Shown: positions 17,665 to 26,108, counted from the first letter of the stretch. The stretch is DNA of 51,096 bases from Mycobacteriaceae bacterium (GCA_903970145.1 CAJCHO010000133.1:1-51096), one strand, 5' to 3'. Notes: generated by a model from the sequence alone, not told the origin. Made by a program: numbers and translations.

Positions 17665-18629
17665 GCCGATTTCCCCCGGGATGCCGAATTGGGTAATGCG
17701 CTCGTACTGCGCACTGCGTTTTGTTCCAAAGCGTGCGCGAAAGCGTGCGTGACACGCTCGCGCAGCCACTGATGTGCCGGATTTTGATGGGTCCGTTCGT
17801 GCCAGGCCATGGTGAGGCTGAGCCGGTCGACCTGCACCGGCAGCGGATAGGCACGCAATGCCTTGCCCTCGCGACGCGCCAGCGAACTCGGATAGACGGC
17901 GACGAAATTGCTCGTCTCGAGCACCCGCGTGGCAACCAGTGCGCTGGGGACCGAACCGACCACACGACGCGAACGGCCGCTCTGGGCCAGTGCGGTATCG
18001 ACATCGCCCGAGAACTCGCCGCCCAGGGGCGACACGAACAGATGCTCGAACTCGCAGAACTGATCCACGCCGAGTGCCTTGCCGGTGAACGGATGGTCGT
18101 GACGCATCACGCATACGAATTCGTCGCTGGTCAACTCGCGACTGCGCAACCCGTCGGGCAACAGGCGCGTGGCCGAGATGACGATGTCGAGCTGACCGGT
18201 CGCGAGCCAGCGTTCGATCTCGGGTTTGGACAGGCGCATGACCGGCATTGCGCCAATGCGAATCCCGGGTGCCTCGGCGTGCAGTTCGCTGAACATTGGC
18301 GCGAGCATCAGTTGCACGGCTTCGTTGGCCGCAAACAGGACATCCACCTGTGCCGTCGCCGCATCGAAGACCGGTGGATGAACCATCGCCTGCAGCTCGG
18401 CCATGAGCTCTGCCAGGCGCGGCGCCAGTTCGAGCGCCCGCGGCGTGGGAGTCATGCCGCGCGGTCCTGGAATGAGCAGGGGATCCCCGAACATGTTGCG
18501 CAGTCGCGCCAATTGCGCCGACAGGGCCGGCTGCGTAGTGCGCAGCCGCGTCGCCGCCCGCGTGACATTGCGCTCGACGAGGAGCGCCTCGAGGGTCTGC
18601 AAGAGATTCAGGTCGAGCTTGCGCGGCAT
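17661..18629 (-). CDS. LysR-family transcriptional regulator
   Basis: A 322-residue regulator beginning MPRKLDLNLLQTLEALL. Residues 1-65 form the winged helix-turn-helix (VTRAATRLRTTQPALSAQL), and the remainder is the periplasmic-binding-like effector domain. The sequence RLRNMFGDPLLIPGPRGMTPT resembles the NodD/PcpR-like branch of the family. The ATG at 18629 is chosen over an upstream in-frame start because it begins the conserved domain. LysR genes are usually divergent from their targets; here the gene lies upstream of, and overlaps, the aldo/keto reductase gene in the same direction, so both share one transcript. Possible autoregulation would then also control the reductase. Confidence 0.9.
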   Translation of the reverse strand: MPRKLDLNLLQTLEALLVERNVTRAATRLRTTQPALSAQLARLRNMFGDPLLIPGPRGMTPTPRALELAPRLAELMAELQAMVHPPVFDAATAQVDVLFAANEAVQLMLAPMFSELHAEAPGIRIGAMPVMRLSKPEIERWLATGQLDIVISATRLLPDGLRSRELTSDEFVCVMRHDHPFTGKALGVDQFCEFEHLFVSPLGGEFSGDVDTALAQSGRSRRVVGSVPSALVATRVLETSNFVAVYPSSLARREGKALRAYPLPVQVDRLSLTMAWHERTHQNPAHQWLRERVTHAFAHALEQNAVRSTSALPNSASRGKSA

Positions 18630-18669
18630 AGGCTCATTATCCGCCCAAGCGCGCCGGGCCGTCGCGGTC

Positions 18670-19155
18670 CTACTCGGTGCGCGCTTGTCCCTCGAGGCCC
18701 AGCAGGTAGCGCTTGGCGGGCAGTCCACCCGCATACCCCGTCAGACTGCCATCGGCGCCTATGACCCGGTGGCAGGGCACGATGATCGAGACCGGATTGC
18801 GACCGTTGGCAGCACCCACCGCACGTATGGCCCGCGGCCGACCGATCCGTTCAGCGATGTCCCGGTAGCTCGAGGTGCGGCCATAGGGAATTTCGCGCAG
18901 TGCGCGCCAGACCGCGGCCTGGAAAGGGCTGCCGCCCGTGTCGAGCTCGATCTGGAAGGACGCGCGCCTGCCGGCAAAATAGTCCGCGAGCTCGCCTCGC
19001 AGGCTGGCAAAGCGCGCAGCACTGCGTTGCCAGTGCGCCTGGATCGCTGGCGTATGGCTGGCACCGGGCAGGTGCAGTCCGGTCAAACCCTTGTCGCTGG
19101 CAATAGCCAGCAACTCGCCCAAGGGACTTTCGAGATAGTCGTAGTAAATGTTCAA
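18670..19155 (-). CDS. ogt: Methylated-DNA-protein-cysteine S-methyltransferase (Ogt-like)
   Basis: A 161-residue suicide repair protein that removes methyl groups from O6-methylguanine onto its own cysteine. The active site is IIVPCHRVIG (Cys128), with the preceding RAVGAANGRNPV and the arginine-finger helix region YGRTSSYRDIAERIG. The best start is a TTG at 19155 preceded by CGGAGAG, giving MNIYYDYLESPLGELL, the family's normal N-terminus; an ATG at 19203 is possible but would extend the protein into the upstream alkA-type gene. It lies two bases behind that gene's stop, so the two alkylation-repair proteins are almost certainly made from one message. Confidence 0.93.
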   Translation of the reverse strand: MNIYYDYLESPLGELLAIASDKGLTGLHLPGASHTPAIQAHWQRSAARFASLRGELADYFAGRRASFQIELDTGGSPFQAAVWRALREIPYGRTSSYRDIAERIGRPRAIRAVGAANGRNPVSIIVPCHRVIGADGSLTGYAGGLPAKRYLLGLEGQARTE

Positions 19156-19156
19156 T

Positions 19157-20644
19157 TCACTCTCCGAGCGGCACTGTGCCGCGCCATAGGTAAGCCGCGG
19201 CATAGGCGCGCCAGGGACGCCATGCCTGCGACAGGTTTTCGAGCTCGCGCTCGCTGGGAAACTTGCCCTCTTTATCGGCGCAGGCGCGCCGCAGGCCAAG
19301 GTCACCCGCCGGAAATGCGTCGGGTTGGCGCAAGGCGCGCATGGCGACGTACTGGGCTGTCCAGGGACCGATGCCCGGTACGCTCATCAAACTCGCGACC
19401 TGGCTATCGATGTCCTGAGCCCGCAGGCGCTCGAAAGCGCCGTCCTGGGCAAACCGGCCAAGACCGACGAGCGTAGTGGCCCGCGCCCGCGGCAGGCCGA
19501 TCGCCATCACCGCCTCGACTGGCGCGCCAGCCAGTTGCGCCGGCTGCACCGCCAGATGCGTGAGCCCGGCAATCGGGGTCGCGATGGGCTCGGCGAGAGC
19601 TGCGACGAGCCGCCCTGCCAGCGTCGATGCGCCGGCGACGCTGACCTGCTGTCCGAGCACCGTGCGGACAGCCAGCTCAAATGGATCCCAGGCGCCCAGC
19701 ACACGCAATCCCGGAGTGCTGGCAACCTGGTCAGCCAGCCGCGCATCCGCAGCCAGATGCGCTGCTATGCGTAGCGAATCGGCGTCCAGATCGAATAGCG
19801 CACGCAGGCGATTCGAGATCGGCAACAAGAGCGTCGCAAGGCTGGCCTCGACGCTGACCTCAAGCTGTTCGGCGTCGCTGCGCCGCGCCACCCGCAGCCA
19901 GCCACGGCGTGCGCCATCGCGCCCGGCAAGAGCGAGCGTGCGCTCATAGGCGCCATCGCAAACCCGCTCAACACCGGCGGTCGCACGCAGGGCCAGATAC
20001 TCGAGCGCGGCATCCCAGGCAAAGGGCGTGCGAAACGCGAGGCGGATGGTGACGATCGACGAGGGCCCCGCGGCGCCCCCGGCCGCCCGACGCAAGGCGC
20101 TCGGTGGCAAACCGTAACGCTCACGAAAAATGGCATTAAAGCGCCGCAGGCTGCCAAATCCCGCTGCAAGAGCAACCTCAGTCATCGACAGCGCCGTTTC
20201 GTGCAAGAGTTTCTTGGCAAACAGCAGTCGCTGGGTCTGGGCCACTTCGACGGGCGTTACGCCAAAGTGGCTGTGCAGGACACGTCGCACCTGGCGGCTC
20301 GACAGACCGATCGCCGCAGCCAGGTCTTCGAGCGAGCGCTCGTCAAGGGCGCCCTCCTGAAGCCGGGCCAGGATGGCGCTGGCAAGGCCTGACGAAAAAT
20401 CGCCCCGACCCGGGGCGAGCTCGGGCCGGCAGCGCAGGCAGGGTCGAAAACCGGCGCGCTCGGCTGCCGCAGCGGTGCTGAAGAATTCGCAGGAACTGGC
20501 GCGCGGCGTGCGCGCCGGACAGACCGAGCGGCAATAGATCCTGGTCGTGCGTACGGCCGTAAAAAAAAGGCCGTCAAACCGGGCATCGCGTGCCGTCACG
20601 GCGCGATAGCAACTATTGAAATCCAGGTCGGCGGTCGTTTCCAT
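19157..20644 (-). CDS. Ada-type methyl-sensor/AraC domain fused to AlkA 3-methyladenine DNA glycosylase
   Basis: A 495-residue three-part DNA repair and regulatory protein. With the ATG at 20644 the zinc cysteines fall at 38, 42, 69 and 72, exactly as in E. coli Ada, so the methylphosphotriester-accepting Cys38 is present (IYCRSVCPAR...CLRCRPE). An AraC-type helix-turn-helix region follows (about 100-185: LAAAIGLSSRQVRRVLHSHFG and ALAAGFGSLRRFNAIFRERYG). The C-terminal half is an AlkA-like glycosylase: AlkA N-domain (about 195-300), helix-hairpin-helix VPGIGPWTAQYVAMR near 422-436, and the catalytic Asp in FPAGDLGL (D448). It probably both senses and repairs alkylation damage and could activate its own operon with ogt. 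Such fusions are known in several bacteria. Confidence 0.94.
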   Translation of the reverse strand: METTADLDFNSCYRAVTARDARFDGLFFTAVRTTRIYCRSVCPARTPRASSCEFFSTAAAAERAGFRPCLRCRPELAPGRGDFSSGLASAILARLQEGALDERSLEDLAAAIGLSSRQVRRVLHSHFGVTPVEVAQTQRLLFAKKLLHETALSMTEVALAAGFGSLRRFNAIFRERYGLPPSALRRAAGGAAGPSSIVTIRLAFRTPFAWDAALEYLALRATAGVERVCDGAYERTLALAGRDGARRGWLRVARRSDAEQLEVSVEASLATLLLPISNRLRALFDLDADSLRIAAHLAADARLADQVASTPGLRVLGAWDPFELAVRTVLGQQVSVAGASTLAGRLVAALAEPIATPIAGLTHLAVQPAQLAGAPVEAVMAIGLPRARATTLVGLGRFAQDGAFERLRAQDIDSQVASLMSVPGIGPWTAQYVAMRALRQPDAFPAGDLGLRRACADKEGKFPSERELENLSQAWRPWRAYAAAYLWRGTVPLGE

Positions 20645-20786
20645 GAGCGATTTATACCCGCCCACCGCCGCCCGGTCTAGCCGTTTTCGGACAGAGATAC
20701 CGGGACCTATCCGGTCCTGCGGCTAAAGCCTCGCGCCTTGTCTGCCGATAAGCAATGGCAACAAGCCACACCCAGACGGAGGCTTC

Positions 20787-21020
20787 GTGAAATTCGGCAA
20801 TCTCGGCGAGTTTTCCTTTCGGGCGCGCACGATTGAGTCCGGCCACCGCTTTAGAGGCGCCTATCGGATCGAGCGCGCCCGAGCCGACTACGCCCGGGCG
20901 CTGCCGTTTCGCGGCGAACGCTTTACCGATGATTCCTTCGAGGAACGCTGGCAAGCCGAGGAGGCGGCCTTTCAGGCAGCCATAGAAGCGATTAAGATGC
21001 TGCGTACTACGCCAGCGTAG
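20787..21020 (+). CDS. Small uncharacterised protein
   Basis: A 77-residue protein starting at a GTG (20787) with a good Shine-Dalgarno sequence (ACGGAGG at 20777-20783). It is highly charged, with many Arg and Glu residues and a C-terminal predicted helix EERWQAEEAAFQAAIEAIKML. No signal peptide, membrane segment or recognised domain is visible. It stands alone, divergent from the Ada-AlkA gene across 142 bp and 51 bp before the aminotransferase start on the same strand. The ribosome-binding site and the absence of a competing frame argue that it is real; the function is unknown to me. Confidence 0.6.
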   Translation: MKFGNLGEFSFRARTIESGHRFRGAYRIERARADYARALPFRGERFTDDSFEERWQAEEAAFQAAIEAIKMLRTTPA

Positions 21021-21071
21021 TGCGGTTGCCGTCGGGGCCGCAGCTGCGTGTCCCGACCTAGCATCCGCTCC

Positions 21072-22238
21072 ATGCGCGACCAATTCCTGCTCGACGAATC
21101 GATTGTCTTTCTGAATCACGGCTCATTCGGGGCCTGTCCGCGCAGCGTGCTTGCGGTCTATCAGGACTGGCAGCGCCAGCTCGAGCGCAATCCAGTCGAA
21201 TTTCTCGGGCGCCGCTCGGCCTCCCTGCTTACCCAGTCGCGCAGCGTTCTGGCAGAGTTTCTCAATGCGCGCACCGACGATCTGGTCTATCTGACCAATG
21301 CGACGAGCGGCTTTAATACGGTGGCGCGCTCGCTCAATCTCACCGCTGGTGACGAAATCCTGTCGACTGACATGGAATACGGCGCCTGCGACAATGCCTG
21401 GCGCTTTGTCGCAGAGCAACGCGGCGCAAAGTTGGTGAGCGTCACCGTTGCGCTGCCCTTTGACGAGGAGCAATTTGTCGAAGAGCTGTTTCGCGCGGTT
21501 ACTACGCGTACCCGTGTGATCAGCATCTCGCACATTACTTCTTCCACCGCGCTGATTTTCCCGGTCACAAAAGTGTGTCGACGCGCGCGCGCGATGGGGA
21601 TTCTCACCCTCGTCGACGGCGCGCACGTGCCCGGCCATCTGGAACTGGATCTGGAAGCCGTCGGGGCGGACTTTTACGTCGGCAACTGTCACAAGTGGCT
21701 GTGCGCACCCAAGGGGGTGGCCTTCCTGTACGTGCGCGAGCAGTCGCAGCCCCTCGTCCATGCGACTGTCGTCAGCTGGGGATACAGCGCGTCGATCACC
21801 CAGCACGCCGACATCGCCTCAATCACCGGGACGACGCTGCTTGAGCGCCGCCTGCAGTGGCAGGGCACCCGCGATATCGCTGCTTTTCTGACGGTTCCGG
21901 CAGCAATCGAATTCGCGCGCGCACGTGACTGGCGGGCCCAGGGTGCGCGCTGTCATGAACTGGCCTGGGAAACGGGCCTGCAGCTGGCGGCTCAGACCGG
22001 TCTTGCGCCGATCTGCGTGGCGCGTGATTGCGGACAGATGCTTGCCATCCAGGTCCCCGAAACCGATGGCGCGCTCCTGCAGCGGCGCCTCTACGACCAA
22101 TTCCGCATCGAGGTGCCAGTCACGCGCCACGCCGAGCGGCTGTTCGTGCGCATCTCGGTGTTTGCCTATAACACGCGGGCCGAGCTCGCGGCCCTGTGTG
22201 GCGCACTTGCGCAGATCTTCGCGCCAGCGCCCGCCTGA
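21072..22238 (+). CDS. Class V aminotransferase (isopenicillin-N epimerase-like)
   Basis: A 388-residue PLP enzyme of the class V aminotransferase/CefD-like group. It shows FLNHGSFGACPR at the N-terminus, the substrate-loop NATSGFNTV (about 76-84), the cofactor-binding Asp in LTLVDGAHVPG (D182) and the Schiff-base Lys in NCHKWLCAPKG (K208). The ATG at 21072 is used because it is the nearest to the conserved start; a GTG at 21048 would add eight residues. Members of this family act as epimerases, desulfurases or C-N/C-S lyases, so the reaction cannot be specified. It ends 3 bp before the next gene, suggesting co-transcription. Confidence 0.9.
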   Translation: MRDQFLLDESIVFLNHGSFGACPRSVLAVYQDWQRQLERNPVEFLGRRSASLLTQSRSVLAEFLNARTDDLVYLTNATSGFNTVARSLNLTAGDEILSTDMEYGACDNAWRFVAEQRGAKLVSVTVALPFDEEQFVEELFRAVTTRTRVISISHITSSTALIFPVTKVCRRARAMGILTLVDGAHVPGHLELDLEAVGADFYVGNCHKWLCAPKGVAFLYVREQSQPLVHATVVSWGYSASITQHADIASITGTTLLERRLQWQGTRDIAAFLTVPAAIEFARARDWRAQGARCHELAWETGLQLAAQTGLAPICVARDCGQMLAIQVPETDGALLQRRLYDQFRIEVPVTRHAERLFVRISVFAYNTRAELAALCGALAQIFAPAPA

Positions 22239-22241
22239 AGG

Positions 22242-24524
22242 ATGGGCGACGCTCACGCGGTCGGATTCTGGGACAGGCTCAGCAGCGCTCTGACGATTTT
22301 CCTGTCGGCAGTCCTGCTGTTTCTGGTACAGCCGATCATCGCGCGCGTCATCCTGCCCTGGTTTGGCGGCTCGGCAGCCGTCTGGACGAGCTGTCTGGTG
22401 TTCTTCCAGGTGGCACTGCTGGCGGGCTATCTCTATGCCCACGCACTCACGCGCATCCCGCGCCCCCGTCACCAGGCGCTGCTCCATGTGGCACTCCTCT
22501 TGGCGAGCCTGTTAGTGCTGCCGATTACCCCGCACCTGGCGCAGCTCGCACGCTTTGCCGATCCGACCCTTGCGATTGCCTGGATATTGCTCTCGAGTGT
22601 CGGCCTGCCCTATTTCGCGCTCTCGGCGACCGGTCCGCTGTTGCAGTACTGGCTAAGCCGCGAGCCAGCCGCCGCCGCGCGCCAGCGCAGCGTCTATCGA
22701 CTTTTCGCCCTGTCCAACCTGGGCTCACTGGTTGGCCTGCTCGCCTATCCCTTTGTGATCGAGCCCGAACTCTCGACACGCATGCAATGCCTCGTCTGGA
22801 GCAGCGCCTACGCATTGTTCGTATTGGCATGTGCGACATGCGCCTGGCGCTTCGCCCGGGTCGCCCTGGCAGCGCTGCCAGCGTCCGGGCAGGCGCTGAG
22901 GCCAGCGCCCGGCAATCGCCAGCGTCTCTACTGGATCGGCTGTGCCGCACTGGGGTCTGCGCTCCTGCTCGCGGTCACCAACCACGTCACGCAGAATCTC
23001 GCGACCATCCCCTTGCTGTGGGTGGCACCGCTGGCGCTCTACCTGGTGAGCTTCATCCTGTCCTTCGAAGGTCGTTCGGGCAAGGGTTGGTACAACGCGC
23101 GCCTGATACCGCTAATCAGCGGCCTGTTGTGCGCGGCGATGGCCTGGTCGCTGAGCCAGCACAACGCAGTACCGGAACTGTCGCGGGCCCTGCCGCTGTT
23201 TGCCATCGGTCTTTTGTTCGGCTGCTGGCTGTGCCACGGCGAACTGGCGCGCACCAAACCCGATACGCTCTATCTGACCGACTTTTATCGCTGCGTCGCC
23301 CTCGGCGGTGCGCTCGGCGGAATGGGCATCGCGCTCATCGCGCCGCGCGTTTTCGACGCCTACTGGGAGACGCCGATCGCCCTCGTCCTGTGCGCGGTGC
23401 TTGCACTATTCGCACTGTCGCGCAGCGCGCCTGCGCGGGGCGTGTGGCCTAGCCTCGCCGTCGGTCTGGCCGGGGTGCTCAGCGGTGCGCTGGTCCTCTG
23501 TGCCGGGGGCGGCATACCCGGCTTCAATAGCGGTCGGCTGCTCGACTGGATGGATCTGTGGGGCATCGATAGCGCCTTCGTGCCGGCGCTCGGCGTCGGG
23601 CTCCTGGTTCTGGTCGCAGCGCGGCTGCGCCTGCTGCTCCTGCTGCCGATCGCCTACCTGGTTTGCACGCTTGGATTTGGCTGGAAGTACTACCAACTGA
23701 TCGTCGATGAAACCGAATACCTGTCGCGCGACTTCTACGGCGCGCTGCGCGTCAAACACTACGGCACCGGTCAATACGAAGTGCACAGCCTCACCCATGG
23801 CGTGATCATGCACGGCGAGCAATTTGTCATGCCCGAACTGGCCAATCTGCCCACGACCTACTACGGGCCGACATCCGGACTGGGACGGGCGATGCGCATG
23901 CTGCACGCCGCTGGTGGTCCCATTACGATTGGCTCGATCGGCCTTGGCACCGGCACCACGGCGGCATGGGCCCAGGCCGGCGACCGCATGCGCATCTACG
24001 AGATCGATCCCCAGGTCGTTCGCATCGCACGGACCCGGTTTCACTACCTGGCCGACAGCGCTGGCAAGATCGAGGTGGTGCTGGGAGACGCGCGCCTGTC
24101 GCTTGCCGGCGAGCTTGCCGCTGGCCGCTTTGCCAATCCGGCTGAGCGTTTCGATGTGCTTGCGGTCGACGCCTTCTCCAGCGATGCCATCCCGGTGCAT
24201 CTGATGACGCGTGAAGCCTTGGCGATCTATCGTCAGGCGATCAAACCCGAGGGAATCATCGCCTTTCACATTTCCAACCGCTATCTCGATCTCGCACCGG
24301 TGTTGGCGAACCTCGCCGCCGATGCGGGACTCAGGTCCTACCGCATAGAGGACTCTCCGGAAGACGCCTATCTGTACGCGCGCACCGATTGGGTGCTGCT
24401 CACCGCTGACACGCACCTCGCTGACGATCCCGCCTTCGACGGGGCTAGCCGTGAACTGGCCGCAGACGCAAAAAGTCGCGTCTGGAGCGATCAATTCAAC
24501 AATCTTCTCGGAATTCTCCGCTAA
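22242..24524 (+). CDS. Polytopic membrane domain fused to a spermidine synthase-like domain
   Basis: A 760-residue two-part protein. Residues about 14-480 form roughly a dozen hydrophobic segments, and residues about 490-755 form a spermidine synthase-like SAM-binding fold. The nucleotide site is IGSIGLGTGTTAAWAQAG (563-580) with acidic ending YEIDP (586-590), and the catalytic-region motif is FDVLAVDAFSSDAIPVHL. True spermidine synthases have a D-x-x-D-P-x-G-P type motif there; the SSDAIP form is usual in these membrane fusions, whose substrate is not firmly known. The soluble domain would sit at the inner membrane, possibly modifying a transported or membrane substrate. It lies 3 bp after the aminotransferase gene. 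Confidence 0.88.
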   Translation: MGDAHAVGFWDRLSSALTIFLSAVLLFLVQPIIARVILPWFGGSAAVWTSCLVFFQVALLAGYLYAHALTRIPRPRHQALLHVALLLASLLVLPITPHLAQLARFADPTLAIAWILLSSVGLPYFALSATGPLLQYWLSREPAAAARQRSVYRLFALSNLGSLVGLLAYPFVIEPELSTRMQCLVWSSAYALFVLACATCAWRFARVALAALPASGQALRPAPGNRQRLYWIGCAALGSALLLAVTNHVTQNLATIPLLWVAPLALYLVSFILSFEGRSGKGWYNARLIPLISGLLCAAMAWSLSQHNAVPELSRALPLFAIGLLFGCWLCHGELARTKPDTLYLTDFYRCVALGGALGGMGIALIAPRVFDAYWETPIALVLCAVLALFALSRSAPARGVWPSLAVGLAGVLSGALVLCAGGGIPGFNSGRLLDWMDLWGIDSAFVPALGVGLLVLVAARLRLLLLLPIAYLVCTLGFGWKYYQLIVDETEYLSRDFYGALRVKHYGTGQYEVHSLTHGVIMHGEQFVMPELANLPTTYYGPTSGLGRAMRMLHAAGGPITIGSIGLGTGTTAAWAQAGDRMRIYEIDPQVVRIARTRFHYLADSAGKIEVVLGDARLSLAGELAAGRFANPAERFDVLAVDAFSSDAIPVHLMTREALAIYRQAIKPEGIIAFHISNRYLDLAPVLANLAADAGLRSYRIEDSPEDAYLYARTDWVLLTADTHLADDPAFDGASRELAADAKSRVWSDQFNNLLGILR

Positions 24525-24585
24525 ACTGCGGCCCCGTAGCCAGGCAAGCAAGTTGCTTGTGGCCAACCAGACCTATGCGAGTTCC

Positions 24586-25059
24586 ATGAGCAGAAATACC
24601 TCCTACCCACGCGTCATCGTGCGCCGATCAGGCATTCACGGCCGCGGCGTTTTTGCCGGCGAGCCGATCCAGAGTGGTGAGCGTGTGATCGAGTACAAGG
24701 GTGAACGTATCAACTGGAAGGAAGCACTGCGGCGCCATCCGCATGACCCCGAGGATCCGAACCACACCTTCTATTTCACCATCGACGAGGACTGCGTCAT
24801 CGATGGCGGCGCCAAGGGCAACGCCGCGCGCTGGATCAATCACTCGTGCAAGCCAAACTGCGAAGCCGAGATGCGTGAGGTCGATGGCAAGATGCGCGTG
24901 TTTATCGAAGCGCGGCGCGACATCAAGGCGGGCGAAGAACTGTCCTACGACTACGGCCTGGAGATCGACGCGCCCTACACCGCGAAACTGAAAAGTGAAT
25001 TTGGCTGCGCCTGTGGCGCCAAAAAGTGTCGAGGAACGATGCTCGCGCAAAAGCGTTGA
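24586..25059 (+). CDS. SET-domain protein-lysine methyltransferase
   Basis: A 157-residue protein consisting almost entirely of a SET domain, which transfers a methyl group from SAM to a lysine side chain. The motifs are complete: RSGIHGRGVFA (14-24), the knot residues RWINHSCKPNCEAE (82-95), GEELSYDYGLEI (116-127) and a post-SET cysteine cluster CACGAKKCRG (C141, C143, C148). The ATG at 24586 begins directly before the domain; longer in-frame extension overlaps the preceding gene. SET proteins of this small type occur in many betaproteobacteria, but their targets are mostly unknown. It begins 61 bp after the spermidine synthase-like gene and 100 bp before a small lipoprotein gene. Confidence 0.93.
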   Translation: MSRNTSYPRVIVRRSGIHGRGVFAGEPIQSGERVIEYKGERINWKEALRRHPHDPEDPNHTFYFTIDEDCVIDGGAKGNAARWINHSCKPNCEAEMREVDGKMRVFIEARRDIKAGEELSYDYGLEIDAPYTAKLKSEFGCACGAKKCRGTMLAQKR

Positions 25060-25065
25060 AAACAC

Positions 25066-25095
25066 TTGCCGTCCGGGCTTTTTCGGCTCTATATT
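25066..25095 (+). promoter_or_regulatory. Sigma-70-type promoter of the small lipoprotein gene
   Basis: TTGCCG (25066-25071), an 18-base spacer and TATATT (25090-25095) form one of the better promoter matches in the window, immediately after the SET gene stop. Transcription would begin near 25102. The predicted leader to the ATG at 25160 contains an 8-bp inverted repeat, CGGGCGCC (25103-25110) and GGCGCCCG (25133-25140), which could fold at the very 5' end of the message. Confidence 0.5.
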
Positions 25096-25159
25096 GGTAG
25101 CTCGGGCGCCGATGCCTCACCGGTCACCTCCTGGCGCCCGCCTACGAACGGGGGTGCTT

Positions 25160-25420
25160 ATGAAGACGCACTTTGCTTCGCTTGCAGCTGGCCTTGGCCT
25201 GGCTGCCCTCGCTGGATGCGCTACCACGCCACCGGCATCCGTTGCCCAAGCGCCACAGGCAGTTCCCGCTGCGCAGCTAGACAGCAGCAAGTTTGTCTAT
25301 GGCGATGACACGGCATTGATCCACGCAATCGACAACGTCGCCTTTCAACGGGGCGTGCAGGTCGTGTGGCTGAGCTATCCGCAAAAGCGCATCGCTCCCC
25401 CGACGATCGATAACCCCTAG
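25160..25420 (+). CDS. Small outer-membrane-type lipoprotein
   Basis: An 86-residue lipoprotein. The signal peptide MKTHFASLAAGLGLAALAGC ends in the lipobox LAGC, so Cys20 is the lipidated residue; Ala-Thr-Thr follows, with no Asp at +2, which favours outer-membrane sorting. The mature part is an Ala/Pro/Gln-rich linker and a short C-terminal segment ending QVVWLSYPQKRIAPP. The ATG at 25160 is preceded by GGGGTG. It appears to have its own promoter (25066-25095). Function is not recognisable; its small size suggests a structural or accessory envelope role. It ends 20 bp from the convergent CoxG-like gene. Confidence 0.8.
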   Translation: MKTHFASLAAGLGLAALAGCATTPPASVAQAPQAVPAAQLDSSKFVYGDDTALIHAIDNVAFQRGVQVVWLSYPQKRIAPPTIDNP

Positions 25421-25440
25421 GGTTGTCGCGGCGCGTTTTG

Positions 25441-25977
25441 CTAGCCGCCGGACCCGCGCTTGAACAAGCGCGTGATTCGCGTGAGCAAGCCCGCCGGTAA
25501 AGCCGCTTGCGGCTTTACCGGTCGGGTGGGCGCTCGCGCGGCGAGTTCACGGTTTAAGGCCGCAAAGAACTCGCTCGCCATTTTCTGAGCTGCAATTGTG
25601 ATTGGTCGCGAGCCGACCTGCGCAATCTTGCCGCTAACCTGAAGCTCGGCGGTGTAGTGCAACATGGTCGTTCCGTCCTCCCCATCCTCTAGCCTGACCC
25701 GCGCCGACGCCTTACCGCGTCCGGCCCCGTCCGCCTCGCCCTGGAAACGAATCGTGTAAGCCTTGGCCGGATTGACGTCGGCCAAGAGCATGCGACCGGA
25801 GAACCTGGCTTTGATCGGGCCGACACCGGCCAGGATCGCAAGCTGGAACTCGCCTGGAGCGCTTGCCCCAAGACTGATGCAGCCGGGGATGCAGGCCTTG
25901 AGCATCTCCGTGTCGTTCAGGGACTCCCAGGCCAGCTTTCTATCGACGGGCAGGCGCTCTTGGCTGCTCAAGTGCAT
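25441..25977 (-). CDS. CoxG-like SRPBCC domain protein
   Basis: A 178-residue protein starting MHLSSQERLPVDRKLAWESLNDTEMLKACIPGC, the pattern of the CoxG (carbon monoxide dehydrogenase subunit G-like) group of the SRPBCC/START-like fold. Residues about 1-145 form the fold, with conserved GPIKARFSGR and AELQVSGKIAQVGSRPI segments; the C-terminus is basic (LFKRGSGG). CoxG proteins are linked in aerobic CO dehydrogenase systems to membrane attachment or cofactor assembly, but many relatives stand alone without CO genes, as here. I see no CO dehydrogenase or molybdopterin genes nearby, so a CO role is not supported. The gene is divergent from the GST gene. Confidence 0.85.
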   Translation of the reverse strand: MHLSSQERLPVDRKLAWESLNDTEMLKACIPGCISLGASAPGEFQLAILAGVGPIKARFSGRMLLADVNPAKAYTIRFQGEADGAGRGKASARVRLEDGEDGTTMLHYTAELQVSGKIAQVGSRPITIAAQKMASEFFAALNRELAARAPTRPVKPQAALPAGLLTRITRLFKRGSGG

Positions 25978-26108
25978 CGCTTCTCTCGCTACCCCCTGGT
26001 GAAGGCCTGGATGTAACAGCCCGGAATTCACAACCGGGTTCGGCCGGCTGCGCAGATTGTGCACCATGAGCCCGATACCGGGCCAGCACTGCAGAGGGAA
26101 AGCCCGAC

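Noticed and set aside
22196..23452. 418-codon alternative frame within the spermidine synthase-like gene
   Set aside because: The overlapping plus frame encodes a clear polytopic membrane domain and the SAM motif; the alternative is Arg/Pro-rich noise.
25441..25977. CoxG-like gene as evidence of CO oxidation
   Set aside because: No CO dehydrogenase or molybdopterin genes are nearby, and many CoxG-like proteins occur without them.
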